Assembly: GCA_022616315.1 (NCBI GenBank)
Contig: JAKEEX010000165.1
Coordinates: 1-41,273, forward strand
DNA length: 41,273 bases
DNA from: Myxococcaceae bacterium
Lineage (GTDB): Bacteria > Myxococcota > Myxococcia > Myxococcales > Myxococcaceae
Reading direction: 5' to 3'
In this document: positions 15,329 to 22,606 of the stretch, in pieces
Layout: the number at the start of each line of letters is the position of its first letter
Numbering within the stretch: position 1 is the first letter of the stretch
The notes under the pieces: generated by a model
Told to the model about the DNA's origin: nothing
What the model saw: only the letters and a program-made list of their open reading frames with translations
The model's database searches: none
Translations under genes and position numbers: made by a program

Positions 15329-16063
15329 ATGCGCGGTTGGCTCTTGGCGTGGGTCCTCTTGGCCAGCGTGGGCCATGCAGACGAGGTCGGAGGTCCCACG
15401 CGGACGCTCCAGGAGGACACCCACGATTCCGACATGGTGCTCCTGCGGCGCGCTCTGGCCGAGAAGGAGGCCACCGTCCGGAAGCTCAAGGCGCGCATCG
15501 AGGAGCTCGAAGCCGAGGCGGCCTACCGCCGTGCGGAGGCGCTAGGCGTGGCGAAGGCGGTGCGTGCCACGGGACTGCCACAGAAACAGCAGCGGAGGCT
15601 CGCCGTCACCATCCTCCGCGAGGCGGAGCGTCATGGGCTGGATCCGCTCCTGGTTGTGGCCGTCATCCGGAGCGAGAGCTCGTTCAACCCCTACGCCGTC
15701 AGCCGCGTGGGTGCTCTGGGGCTGATGCAGCTGATGCCGGACACCGGTCGCTGGCTGATGCAGCGTCGTGGCCAGGTGCTCGGACGCACGGCAGACCTCT
15801 TCGAGACCGACCTCAACGTCGCGCTGGGCACCGCGTACCTCGCCGAGCTGCTCCAGCGCTTCGGCACCGTCGAGCGGGCGCTCGTGGCGTACAACGCGGG
15901 TCCGGGTGCCGCGAAGAAGATCCTCTCCCACGGGACGCGGGCCGCGAGGTTCATCGCCGGCTATCCCGTCAAGGTCGTGCGCGATTTCCAGCAGCTGAAG
16001 GCCGTCCAGCAGGCCGAGCTGTCGCGCCGCCTCGCCGAGGCCGTCTCGACGCCGACCAGCTGA
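15329..16063 (+). CDS. Exported lytic transglycosylase, SLT domain
   Basis: The protein has 244 residues. The start ATG 15329 is fixed by AGGAGG five bases upstream and by the signal peptide that follows (RGWLLAWVLLASVGHA). A short coiled coil (LLRRALAEKEATVRKLKARIEELEAEAAYRR) precedes the SLT domain. The catalytic Glu is E116 in VIRSESSFNPYAVS, followed by GALGLMQLMPDTGRWL, DLNVALGTAYLAELLQRFG and ALVAYNAGPGAA, the standard family 1 motifs. It cleaves the MurNAc-GlcNAc bond of peptidoglycan with 1,6-anhydro formation in the periplasm. The N-terminal coiled coil suggests oligomerisation or partner binding. The gene is monocistronic, followed by a small hairpin and the STAS gene. Confidence 0.92.
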   Translation: MRGWLLAWVLLASVGHADEVGGPTRTLQEDTHDSDMVLLRRALAEKEATVRKLKARIEELEAEAAYRRAEALGVAKAVRATGLPQKQQRRLAVTILREAERHGLDPLLVVAVIRSESSFNPYAVSRVGALGLMQLMPDTGRWLMQRRGQVLGRTADLFETDLNVALGTAYLAELLQRFGTVERALVAYNAGPGAAKKILSHGTRAARFIAGYPVKVVRDFQQLKAVQQAELSRRLAEAVSTPTS

Positions 16064-16098
16064 GGCTGCAGGCGCAGGGACGTGATCAGCTCTCGACA

Positions 16099-16114
16099 GT
16101 GGGAACGATCCCAC
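16099..16114. other. Small hairpin after the lytic transglycosylase
   Basis: GTGGGA and TCCCAC pair across a four-base loop, 35 bases after the stop codon. There is no T-tract, so it is only a possible weak terminator or processing site. Confidence 0.25.
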
Positions 16115-16197
16115 CCACGGGGGGCTGTTCTTTCCAGCACCCATCCACGATGGTCTCCGGCGGCCGACCCCCGGGAGTCAGGAAGGGAACCCCCCGC

Positions 16198-16536
16198 ATG
16201 CCATCGCTGGAAATCCGTCGCGAGGAGTCCGCAGGCGCCGTCACGCTCTACCTGTCCGGGACCTTCGACGGGAGTACCGCGGCGAAGCTGACCCGGGTGC
16301 TCGAGGGTCTGGACCATCGCCACGTCCGGGAGCTCATCCTCGACTTCTCGCAGGTGCGGGCCTTCGCGGACGTCGCGGTGGCCGTCGCATCGCAGAGCAT
16401 GCTGACCCAAACGCCGGTCCGCCTCTTCGGCCTGGACCACCACCGCGAGCAGGTGTTCCGCTACTTCGGGGTGGAGCTCCCACCTCCTGCGGCGAGAGCC
16501 TATGGGGCAGCCGAGGAGCTGCCGCTCGCGGGCTAG
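16198..16536 (+). CDS. Stand-alone STAS-domain protein
   Basis: The protein has 112 residues. The start ATG 16198 is preceded by AGGAAGGGAA. It is a single STAS domain: LEIRREESAGAVTLYLSGTFDGSTAAKLTRVLEG, then LILDFSQVRAFADVAVAVASQ, then PVRLFGLDHHREQVFRYFG. This is the SpoIIAA/RsbV anti-sigma-antagonist fold. The usual phosphorylated Ser in the DSS/T-G loop after LDFS is absent (AFADVAVAV), so regulation by an anti-sigma kinase in the ordinary way is unlikely. No partner kinase or phosphatase gene is adjacent. It lies 64 bases upstream of moxR and could be part of that transcript. Function unknown beyond domain class. Confidence 0.85.
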   Translation: MPSLEIRREESAGAVTLYLSGTFDGSTAAKLTRVLEGLDHRHVRELILDFSQVRAFADVAVAVASQSMLTQTPVRLFGLDHHREQVFRYFGVELPPPAARAYGAAEELPLAG

Positions 16537-16600
16537 AAGCGCATCCCACCCCCGTTCCTCCTCCCGTGGGAGCGAGGGCGTCGGCTAGAGTTCGGCGCGG

Positions 16601-17581
16601 ATGAGCCAGCCTGCCCGCCCCCTCGCACCCGCCTTCGAGCCCACCCGCGCCCGTGCCCAGATGGAGCGCGTGGTGCACGCCCTCGAGCGCGTCATCCTCG
16701 GGAAGCGCCCGCAGGTGGAGCTCGCCGTCACCTGCCTCGTCGCCGGTGGACACCTCCTCCTCGAGGACGTCCCCGGCGTGGGTAAGACGACGCTCGCCGA
16801 GGCGCTCGCGCGCGCCTTCCGCCTGTCCTACGCGCGGGTGCAGTTCACCTCGGACCTCATGCCCGCGGACATCCTCGGCACCCAGGTGTTCCACGCGGCG
16901 AGCGCGACCTTCACCTTCCGTCCGGGACCCCTCTTCCACCAGCTGGTGCTCGCGGACGAGCTGAACCGGGCCCCGCCGCGCACCCAGTCCTCGCTGCTCG
17001 AGGCCATGGCACAGGGGCAGGTGAGCCTGGACGGCACGAGCCATCCGCTTCCCCAGCCCTTCACCGTGGTGGCCACCCAGAACCCGGTGGACTTCAGCGG
17101 GACGTATCCCCTCCCCGACTCGCAGCTGGACCGCTTCCTCATGCGCCTGTCTCTCGGCCACCCCGGGCCGGAGTGGGAGGCGCAGCTCCTGATCCGCGGC
17201 GGTGGCGCGGGCGCGCTCACGGAGCTCGTGGGCAGCTCCTCACCCGAGGAGCTCCTCGGCCTGAGGGCGCTGTGCGCCGGGGTGACCGTGGAAGAGAGCG
17301 TGGCGGACTACGCAGTGCGGCTCGCCGGGGCCACGCGCACGCACGGAGACATCGAGCGCGGCGCCTCCACACGCGCGGTGATGGGGCTGATGGCGGCAGC
17401 GCGTGCGCGTGCGCTCTTCGAGGGGCGCGCCTTCGTCACCCCGGGGGACCTTCGCGCGTTGCTCGTGCCGTGTCTCGCGCACCGGCTGCTGCTGCGCAGC
17501 GCGGTGCAAGGGGCCTATTCCCGCGAGGAGGCGGCCCACGTGCTGGAGGAGGTCGCCCGCCGCGTTCCGGCTCCGCGCTAG
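16601..17581 (+). CDS. MoxR-family AAA+ ATPase
   Basis: The protein has 326 residues and starts at ATG 16601. It has the MoxR order: RVVHALERVILGKRPQVELAVTCLVAGGHLLLEDVPGVGKTT with Walker A at residues 59-64, then FTSDLMPADILGTQVF, VLADELNRAPPRTQSSLLEAMAQGQV (Walker B and following) and FTVVATQNPVDFSGTYPLPDSQLDRFLMRLS (sensor 1), with an AAA lid in the C-terminal third. MoxR ATPases act as chaperones and typically sit beside DUF58 and transglutaminase genes, as here. A CTAGAGT element at 16585-16591, ten bases before the ATG, could be a -10 box giving a near-leaderless mRNA, but no good -35 is visible. It is cytoplasmic. Confidence 0.93.
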   Translation: MSQPARPLAPAFEPTRARAQMERVVHALERVILGKRPQVELAVTCLVAGGHLLLEDVPGVGKTTLAEALARAFRLSYARVQFTSDLMPADILGTQVFHAASATFTFRPGPLFHQLVLADELNRAPPRTQSSLLEAMAQGQVSLDGTSHPLPQPFTVVATQNPVDFSGTYPLPDSQLDRFLMRLSLGHPGPEWEAQLLIRGGGAGALTELVGSSSPEELLGLRALCAGVTVEESVADYAVRLAGATRTHGDIERGASTRAVMGLMAAARARALFEGRAFVTPGDLRALLVPCLAHRLLLRSAVQGAYSREEAAHVLEEVARRVPAPR

Positions 17582-17602
17582 AGCCCCTCCTCCGACGACG
17601 CC

Positions 17603-18586
17603 GTGGCCTCCCCTCCCGCCCCCACTCCCACGCGACCCGCCTGGCGGGCGCGGCTCGCACGGTGGATGCGTCCACCGCGGAGGCTCTCCGTCACGCGGAC
17701 CGGGCGCACGTACCTGGTCGTCACGGTGGGCGTGGGCCTGGGCGCGCTCAACACCGGCAACAACCTCCTCTACCTCCTGCTGGGCCTCCTGCTGAGCGTC
17801 ATCGTCGTGTCGGGCGTTCTCTCCGAGCGCTGTCTGAGCGACCTCACGGTGCGCCGGCTGGGCGCGGAGGCGGCCCACGCGGGAGAGCCCTTCGCGTTCC
17901 GCTGGGCCCTCTCTCGCCGGCGCGGGCTGGCGTTCGCTCTCACCGTGAGCGAGGTGGGAGCCCCGCTGCAGGGCGAGGGCCGCCTCGCCGCCTTGAGCGC
18001 CGGCGCGGAGCAGGTGGTGCGCGCGGACCTGAAGGCCCCCCGGCGCGGGCCCGTTCCGCTCACGGCCGTGAAGGTCACCACCACCTTTCCGCTGGGCCTC
18101 TTCGCGAAGAGCCGTGTCTTCCCGCTGGAGGGCACGCTGCTCGTGTATCCCGCGCGCGGTCACTCCTGCGAGCCCGTGCCGGTCTCCCACGAGGGCCCCG
18201 CGGGGCTCGTGGGAAGCGCGCGCCTCCAGGACGGAACCGGTGACGTCGCGGGGCTTCGCGAGCTCGCCGAGGGCGAGGATGCCCGGCGCATCCACTGGCT
18301 GAAGAGCGCCTCCACCGGCACCCTGCTGCGCACCGAGCGCGAGCGGGAGGAGCGGCGGTCCTTCGTTCTCGAGGTGGACCCCACGCTCCCTCTCGCGGCT
18401 CTGGATCGCCGCTGTGAGGAGCTCGCCGCGCAGGCACAGCGGCTCCTCGCGGAAGGCCACGAGGTGGGCCTCGGGGCGGCGGAGTTCCGGCTGCGGCCCG
18501 CCGTGGGGCCTGGACAGCTGCGGCGGCTGCTCCGCGCACTCGCACTGGTGGGCCACGCCCCTCTCGCCCAGGAGGAGGCCGCGTGA
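17603..18586 (+). CDS. DUF58 membrane protein of the MoxR operon
   Basis: The protein has 327 residues from GTG 17603, 21 bases after moxR; the start lacks a good ribosome-binding site and may be further in. After a basic N-terminus there are two TM segments within TYLVVTVGVGLGALNTGNNLLYLLLGLLLSVIVVSGVL. The large domain that follows ends with the DUF58 signature GLRELAEGEDARRIHWLKSASTGTLLRTER (His near residue 231). DUF58 proteins have a von Willebrand A-like fold and are regularly encoded between MoxR and transglutaminase genes; they probably work with the ATPase on envelope proteins. It overlaps the next gene by one base (TGATG) with AGGAGG inside its end. Confidence 0.9.
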   Translation: MASPPAPTPTRPAWRARLARWMRPPRRLSVTRTGRTYLVVTVGVGLGALNTGNNLLYLLLGLLLSVIVVSGVLSERCLSDLTVRRLGAEAAHAGEPFAFRWALSRRRGLAFALTVSEVGAPLQGEGRLAALSAGAEQVVRADLKAPRRGPVPLTAVKVTTTFPLGLFAKSRVFPLEGTLLVYPARGHSCEPVPVSHEGPAGLVGSARLQDGTGDVAGLRELAEGEDARRIHWLKSASTGTLLRTEREREERRSFVLEVDPTLPLAALDRRCEELAAQAQRLLAEGHEVGLGAAEFRLRPAVGPGQLRRLLRALALVGHAPLAQEEAA

Positions 18587-20622
18587 TGCAGCCACGGTCC
18601 CTCCTCCGGCTGAGGCTCCGCGACCTCGCGGCCGCTTTCGCCTTCGTCTCCATGGCCGTCTCGGGTCAGCTTCCCGCCCCTGCGCTCGTGGTGGTGGGCC
18701 TGGGTGTCGGTCTCGCGCTGCTGGGGCGCCGCCCCTTCGGCAGCCGGGGTGGCCTGAGCGCCCTGGTGCTCGCGCTGATGGGCGCATTGCTCATGGGCGC
18801 CGTCGCGCGGGGAATGGTGGACCTGGTGGTGGCGGCGTGCACGTTCGCTGGACTCGTCACCACGCAGCGCCTCCTGTCCGCGCCCACGCCTGCCACCGAC
18901 GCGCAGGTCCACCTCACGGGCCTCCTCATGGTCGCGGGCGGCGCGGCGCTCTCCGGTGAGCTCCTCTACGCGCTCGCGCTCGCACTGTTCGCGACGTTCG
19001 CCGCGCTCTCACTGGGCCTGGGCGTGGTGGAGGCGGCCACTCCCGCGGGGGAGGTGGTGCCCGTGCGCGCCGTCCTCCGGCTGCTCGCGCTCGGGCTGCT
19101 CTTCGCGCTTGTGGGCAGCCTTGCCTTCTTCGTCCTCTTCCCCCGCCTCTCCTGGAACGTGGCCGGACGGCGCGTGTCGCCCGGGCTCGGGCCCGCCACC
19201 ACCGGCTACTCGGACACGGTCCGGCTCGGAGGCACCGGGACATTGAAGACCAATCCGCGCGTCGTGCTACGAGCGCGGCTGACCCCCGACCCCGGGCTGG
19301 AGCGACTGGACGCGTACTGGGTGGGCTCCACCTTCGACACGTTCGACGGCACCGAGTGGTCCAGCGTGGGCGAGCCTCTGGGCAGCGCGGACCAGGTGCG
19401 TCTGGCGCCGGGAGGCGAGGGTGTCCTCCACCAGGAGGTGGAGCTGCTGCCCGCGTACGGCGCAACGACCGCCGTCGCGCTCGAGTCGCCGTCCCTCATC
19501 GGAGGCGCCACCGCCCACTCGCCCCAGGGCAGCCGGCGGACGGGGCTCGTCCGCTCGCCGAGCGGGGAGGTCCGCTTCGCCGTCCGCGGCACGGGCTACA
19601 GCTACCACGCCTACAGCATGCCGCCCGCACGCCAGGAGACCCGCGCGGCGCGTGTGAAGGATGCGTCCCTCTTCCTCAGCCTGCCTCCGGACATGGACCC
19701 GCGCGTCAGCGCGCTCGCGGCGCGGGAGCTCGGCACCACCACCGAACCGCTCGCCTCCGCCGAGCGGCTCGCCACATACCTCCGGAGCAACTACCGCTAC
19801 AGCCTCGAGCTCCCGGGCGAGGTGGAGGACCCGCTCGCGCACTTCCTCTTCGAGCGCCAGGAGGGCCACTGCGAGCACTTCGCCACCGCGCTCGCCATCC
19901 TCCTGCGCACCCAGGGCATCCCTGCGCGTGTGGCCGCCGGATTCTTCGGGGGCGAGCGGATGGAAGGACACTACGTGGTGCGCGCCGGGGATGCGCACGC
20001 GTGGACCCAGGTGCTGGTGCCAGGGCGCGGCTGGGTCACCGTGGACGCGACGCCGGAGGCCTACCGCGCGGCACAGCCCGCCGCATTGCTCGCCTGGCTG
20101 ACGCGCGTGTACGAAGCGGTGGACGCCCTCTGGCGCACACAGGTCCTGGACTACAGCTTCCGTGACCAGGTGGACCTGCTGCGCTCACTCGTGCGCCCTC
20201 CCACCTCCCGCGAGGCCATGCCAGAGGGGCGGCTCCGGCTTCCGCCTGCACGTGCCTGGGCGGCGGCCCTTGCGGTGGCGCTCGCCGTCTACGCCACGCT
20301 CCGTCTGCTGGACCACAGACGCAGGAGGACCGCACCGCATGCGGCCACCGGCCTGCTCGAGGCAGTCGAGCGTGAGCTGCGACGCACTCCGGGCGTGTGG
20401 CGCGAAGGTGAGCCGCTTGAGGAGCTCGCCGCACGCCTCAGGGTGAGCGTGCACCCCCTGGCCGCGCCCGTGGCCCGCGTCACCCGCCGCTACCTCGAGG
20501 CGCGCTTCGGTGGTGTGTCCCTCGCCGACGGCGAGGCCCGGGCGCTGGCACGCGTGCTTGCCCGGGCCATCGAGGCCCGGCGACAGGCAGACGCGCCGCG
20601 CTCCGTCACCACCGGCCGCTGA
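18586..20622 (+). CDS. TgpA-type membrane transglutaminase (DUF3488 / transglutaminase core / DUF4129)
   Basis: The protein has 678 residues and starts at ATG 18586, coupled to DUF58 (a GTG at 18583 is also in frame). Five or six TM helices fill residues about 10-190 (DUF3488/TgpA_N). A periplasmic domain follows, with a transglutaminase core whose catalytic triad is visible: C429 in EGHCEHFATA, H471 in AGDAHAWTQV and D487 in VTVDATPEA. One C-terminal TM (RAWAAALAVALAVYATLRLL) is followed by a DUF4129-like cytoplasmic tail. In Pseudomonas TgpA is essential and its transglutaminase domain is periplasmic. The substrate here is unknown. Together with MoxR and DUF58 it forms the common three-gene module. 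Confidence 0.93.
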   Translation: MQPRSLLRLRLRDLAAAFAFVSMAVSGQLPAPALVVVGLGVGLALLGRRPFGSRGGLSALVLALMGALLMGAVARGMVDLVVAACTFAGLVTTQRLLSAPTPATDAQVHLTGLLMVAGGAALSGELLYALALALFATFAALSLGLGVVEAATPAGEVVPVRAVLRLLALGLLFALVGSLAFFVLFPRLSWNVAGRRVSPGLGPATTGYSDTVRLGGTGTLKTNPRVVLRARLTPDPGLERLDAYWVGSTFDTFDGTEWSSVGEPLGSADQVRLAPGGEGVLHQEVELLPAYGATTAVALESPSLIGGATAHSPQGSRRTGLVRSPSGEVRFAVRGTGYSYHAYSMPPARQETRAARVKDASLFLSLPPDMDPRVSALAARELGTTTEPLASAERLATYLRSNYRYSLELPGEVEDPLAHFLFERQEGHCEHFATALAILLRTQGIPARVAAGFFGGERMEGHYVVRAGDAHAWTQVLVPGRGWVTVDATPEAYRAAQPAALLAWLTRVYEAVDALWRTQVLDYSFRDQVDLLRSLVRPPTSREAMPEGRLRLPPARAWAAALAVALAVYATLRLLDHRRRRTAPHAATGLLEAVERELRRTPGVWREGEPLEELAARLRVSVHPLAAPVARVTRRYLEARFGGVSLADGEARALARVLARAIEARRQADAPRSVTTGR

Positions 20623-20990
20623 CACTCCGGGCGACTGCTCCCCTGCCCCCTGCACGGCAGGAGCGCCAGGCGAGGCGAGCGCGGGCACGTGCGCGCTGAC
20701 ATAGGTCGTTCGCCCCAGGGAGGTGAAGCGGATGAAACAACGGCATTCCTCGCCGTTCCTCGCTCGCACGGGAGTCTGCCCTGCGCCCGCTGCAAGTCTT
20801 ACCGGACGCGACCACGTGCCTTGCCAGGCCGGGCGTCAACCCCCCAGAACCCCGTCTGTTTCGCCGTTCGTCGCACTGGCACCGGTGTTGCTCCAGTCAA
20901 GTCCCGGCAGCGCCTCGAGTGGAAACGAACTTCCCTCGCCCACCCACTGGCCCCGGGCTCACGCCACGGGGCTGCTCACGGAGACCACGC
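20623..20990. other. Sigma-factor gene upstream region
   Basis: This 368-base stretch holds no gene I can support. A start-like site (GGGAGG then ATG at 20732) opens a frame that runs into the sigma-factor coding region in another frame with no recognisable protein content. The main signal is the sigma-54 promoter at 20877-20891. Confidence 0.5.
20877..20891 (+). promoter_or_regulatory. Sigma-54 (-24/-12) promoter of the RpoH-type sigma gene
   Basis: The sequence CTGGCACCGGTGTTGCT (20876-20892) matches the sigma-54 consensus YTGGCAC-N5-TTGCW at every specified position except the often-present G after TGGCAC, with GG-N10-GC spacing. It points to the sigma gene, with a predicted start near 20903 and a leader of about 88 nt. 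Confidence 0.75.
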
Positions 20991-21878
20991 ATGCAGGCCA
21001 CCCACGAGCAGTCCTCCTCGTCCGGCTCCCTGGCCATGTACCTGTCGGAGATCAACCGCTACTCGCTGCTGACGCAGGAGGAGGAGCAGGCGCTCGCGCG
21101 GACCTTCATCCGCGGTGACCTCCAGGCGGGGCACAGGCTGGTGACGTCCAACCTGCGCTTCGTGGTGAAGGTGGCCTACGAGTACCGCTCGTACGGCATC
21201 AAGATGTCGGACCTCATCCAGGAGGGGAACATCGGCCTGATGAAGGCGGTGCAGAAGTTCGACCCGGACAAGGGCATCCGCCTCATCTCCTACGCCGTGT
21301 GGTGGATCCGCGCGTACATCCAGAACTACATCCTCAAGAGCTGGAGCCTCGTGAAGCTTGGGACCACACAGGCGCAGCGCAAGCTCTTCTTCAGCCTCGC
21401 CCGGACGCGACGCGAGCTCGAGAAGCTCGGCGCGGACACCTCCGTGGGCAACGTGGAGGAGATCGCGCGGAGGCTTCGAGTCAAGCCCGCGGAGGTGCGC
21501 GAGATGGAGCAGCGCATGGGTGGGCGGGACCTGTCGCTCGACGCCCCCATGGGCGAGGACGGGGGCAACAGCCACGTGGACTTCGTGGTGAGCACGAGCG
21601 CGCCCCAGGACGACGAGTTCGCGGACAAGGAGGAGGCGGGCCTCATCAACTCCCGCGTCCGCACCGCGCTGATGCGGCTGGATCCGCGCGAGCGCTTCAT
21701 CATCGAGCAGCGCGTGATGAACGAGCGCCCCATGACGCTCAAGGAGCTGGGCGAGCACTTCGGCTTCTCCCGCGAGCGCGCGCGCCAGCTGGAGATCCGT
21801 GCCAAGGACAAGCTGAAGGCGGAGCTCGCCGCGCTGATGGCCGAGGTGGATCCGGAGCAGCTCAGCTCCGTGCAGTAG
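20991..21878 (+). CDS. rpoH: RNA polymerase sigma factor, RpoH (sigma-32) family, SigB/SigC-like
   Basis: The protein has 295 residues; the start ATG 20991 has GGAGA seven bases upstream. Residues 16-115 are region 1.2/2 ([63 protein letters not shown]). Residues 125-145 are the RpoH box ([19 protein letters not shown]), which is diagnostic for the heat-shock class. Residues 218-278 are region 4 with the HTH ([29 protein letters not shown]). In Myxococcus xanthus this class includes SigB and SigC, which act in development and spore maturation, so sigC or sigB may be the better symbol. The sigma-54 promoter upstream makes it a candidate step in a sigma cascade. Confidence 0.88.
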   Translation: MQATHEQSSSSGSLAMYLSEINRYSLLTQEEEQALARTFIRGDLQAGHRLVTSNLRFVVKVAYEYRSYGIKMSDLIQEGNIGLMKAVQKFDPDKGIRLISYAVWWIRAYIQNYILKSWSLVKLGTTQAQRKLFFSLARTRRELEKLGADTSVGNVEEIARRLRVKPAEVREMEQRMGGRDLSLDAPMGEDGGNSHVDFVVSTSAPQDDEFADKEEAGLINSRVRTALMRLDPRERFIIEQRVMNERPMTLKELGEHFGFSRERARQLEIRAKDKLKAELAALMAEVDPEQLSSVQ

Positions 21879-21887
21879 CGCCCCGCG

Positions 21888-22328
21888 CTAGCGTCGCCAG
21901 TTGATGAGGTAGAGGGCGACGAAGAGGAGCACCACGCCCGCCAGGCGCGGGACGCCCACCGGCCGCACCGCGAGCCCGAACCAGCCGAAGTGGTCGATGA
22001 GCATCGCCGTGACGAGCTGACCCAGGAGCCCTGTCACCATCACCACCGTGACGCCGATGCGTGGCACGGACACGATGATGAGGGTGACGTACGTGAGCCC
22101 GAGCAGCCCGCCCAGGAGCTGCCAGCGTGGGACCCCGAGCACCGTCCCGAGGTCTCCCTTTCCGAGCGCGGTGACGACCACCACCGCGGCGACGGTGCCC
22201 ACGGCGAAGGACACGAGTGACGCCTCGAAGACGCCCACGCCCCGCGCGAGTGCAGCGTTGATGGGAGACTGGAAGGCGATGAGAGCGCCGGCCAGCACCA
22301 TCAAGCCCACGTAGCTCCAGGACGTCAT
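21888..22328 (-). CDS. DUF606/YdcZ-type DMT membrane protein
   Basis: The protein has 146 residues from ATG 22328, converging on the sigma gene nine bases away. It has five TM segments: SWSYVGLMVLAGALIAFQSPINAALARG, FEASLVSFAVGTVAAVVVVTALG, WQLLGGLLGLTYVTLIIVSVPRIGVTVVMVTGLLGQLVTAML, and the C-terminal RLAGVVLLFVALYLINWRR. The opening AFQSPINAALAR, the SFxVGT motif and the IGVTVVMVTGLLGQLVTAMLIDHFGWFG block are typical of DUF606 (YdcZ) half-size members of the drug/metabolite transporter superfamily. These may dimerise to form a transporter; the substrate is unknown. An inverted repeat 16 bases upstream of the start could be an operator. Confidence 0.88.
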   Translation of the reverse strand: MTSWSYVGLMVLAGALIAFQSPINAALARGVGVFEASLVSFAVGTVAAVVVVTALGKGDLGTVLGVPRWQLLGGLLGLTYVTLIIVSVPRIGVTVVMVTGLLGQLVTAMLIDHFGWFGLAVRPVGVPRLAGVVLLFVALYLINWRR

Positions 22329-22343
22329 GCGCCCCAGGGCCCT

Positions 22344-22369
22344 AGCACACTCCCCACCCCCCGTGTGCT
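22344..22369. promoter_or_regulatory. Inverted repeat upstream of DUF606 gene
   Basis: AGCACAC (22344-22350) and GTGTGCT (22363-22369) form a perfect 7-bp inverted repeat with a 12-base spacer, starting 16 bases upstream of the DUF606 ATG. The spacing of arms (about two helical turns centre to centre) suits a dimeric repressor; a hairpin in the leader is the alternative. Confidence 0.35.
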
Positions 22370-22464
22370 CTCCGGGCGGGCGCGCGAGCGCTACGAACAC
22401 GCCATCCGCGGCATGTCTCGGGCAGGCGTGCTGTTGGAGCCTGGCTTCCCAGGGCGGAGTGTCC

Positions 22465-22507
22465 GGGCAGGCAGGGTGTACAGGGCAGGCAGGGTGTACC
22501 GGGCAGG
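22465..22507. repeat. 18-bp tandem repeat, about 2.4 copies
   Basis: The unit GGGCAGGCAGGGTGTACM occurs at 22465-22482 and 22483-22500, with a partial third copy from 22501. It lies between the DUF606 gene and the peptide transporter, about 100 bases before the latter. The degenerate copies before it (GGGCAGGC near 22430) suggest slippage. No coding role is seen. Confidence 0.75.
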
Positions 22508-22606
22508 GCTGCTGGACACCGGCATCTGGGCGCGACGGCCACGGGCCGCTAGGCTGCGGGCTCAGCCTTCTGACGAGGCCACTTCGAGAGCGAGGAATGA
22601 CCGACG

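Noticed and set aside
16561-16572. CTCCC/GGGAG mini-hairpin before moxR as a terminator
   Set aside because: The stem is five bases with a two-base loop and no T-tract.
20723-21118. Small frame with GGGAGG before ATG 20732
   Set aside because: It runs 100+ bases into the sigma-factor gene in another frame and has a Pro/Ser/Ala-rich translation; the sigma-54 promoter lies inside it.
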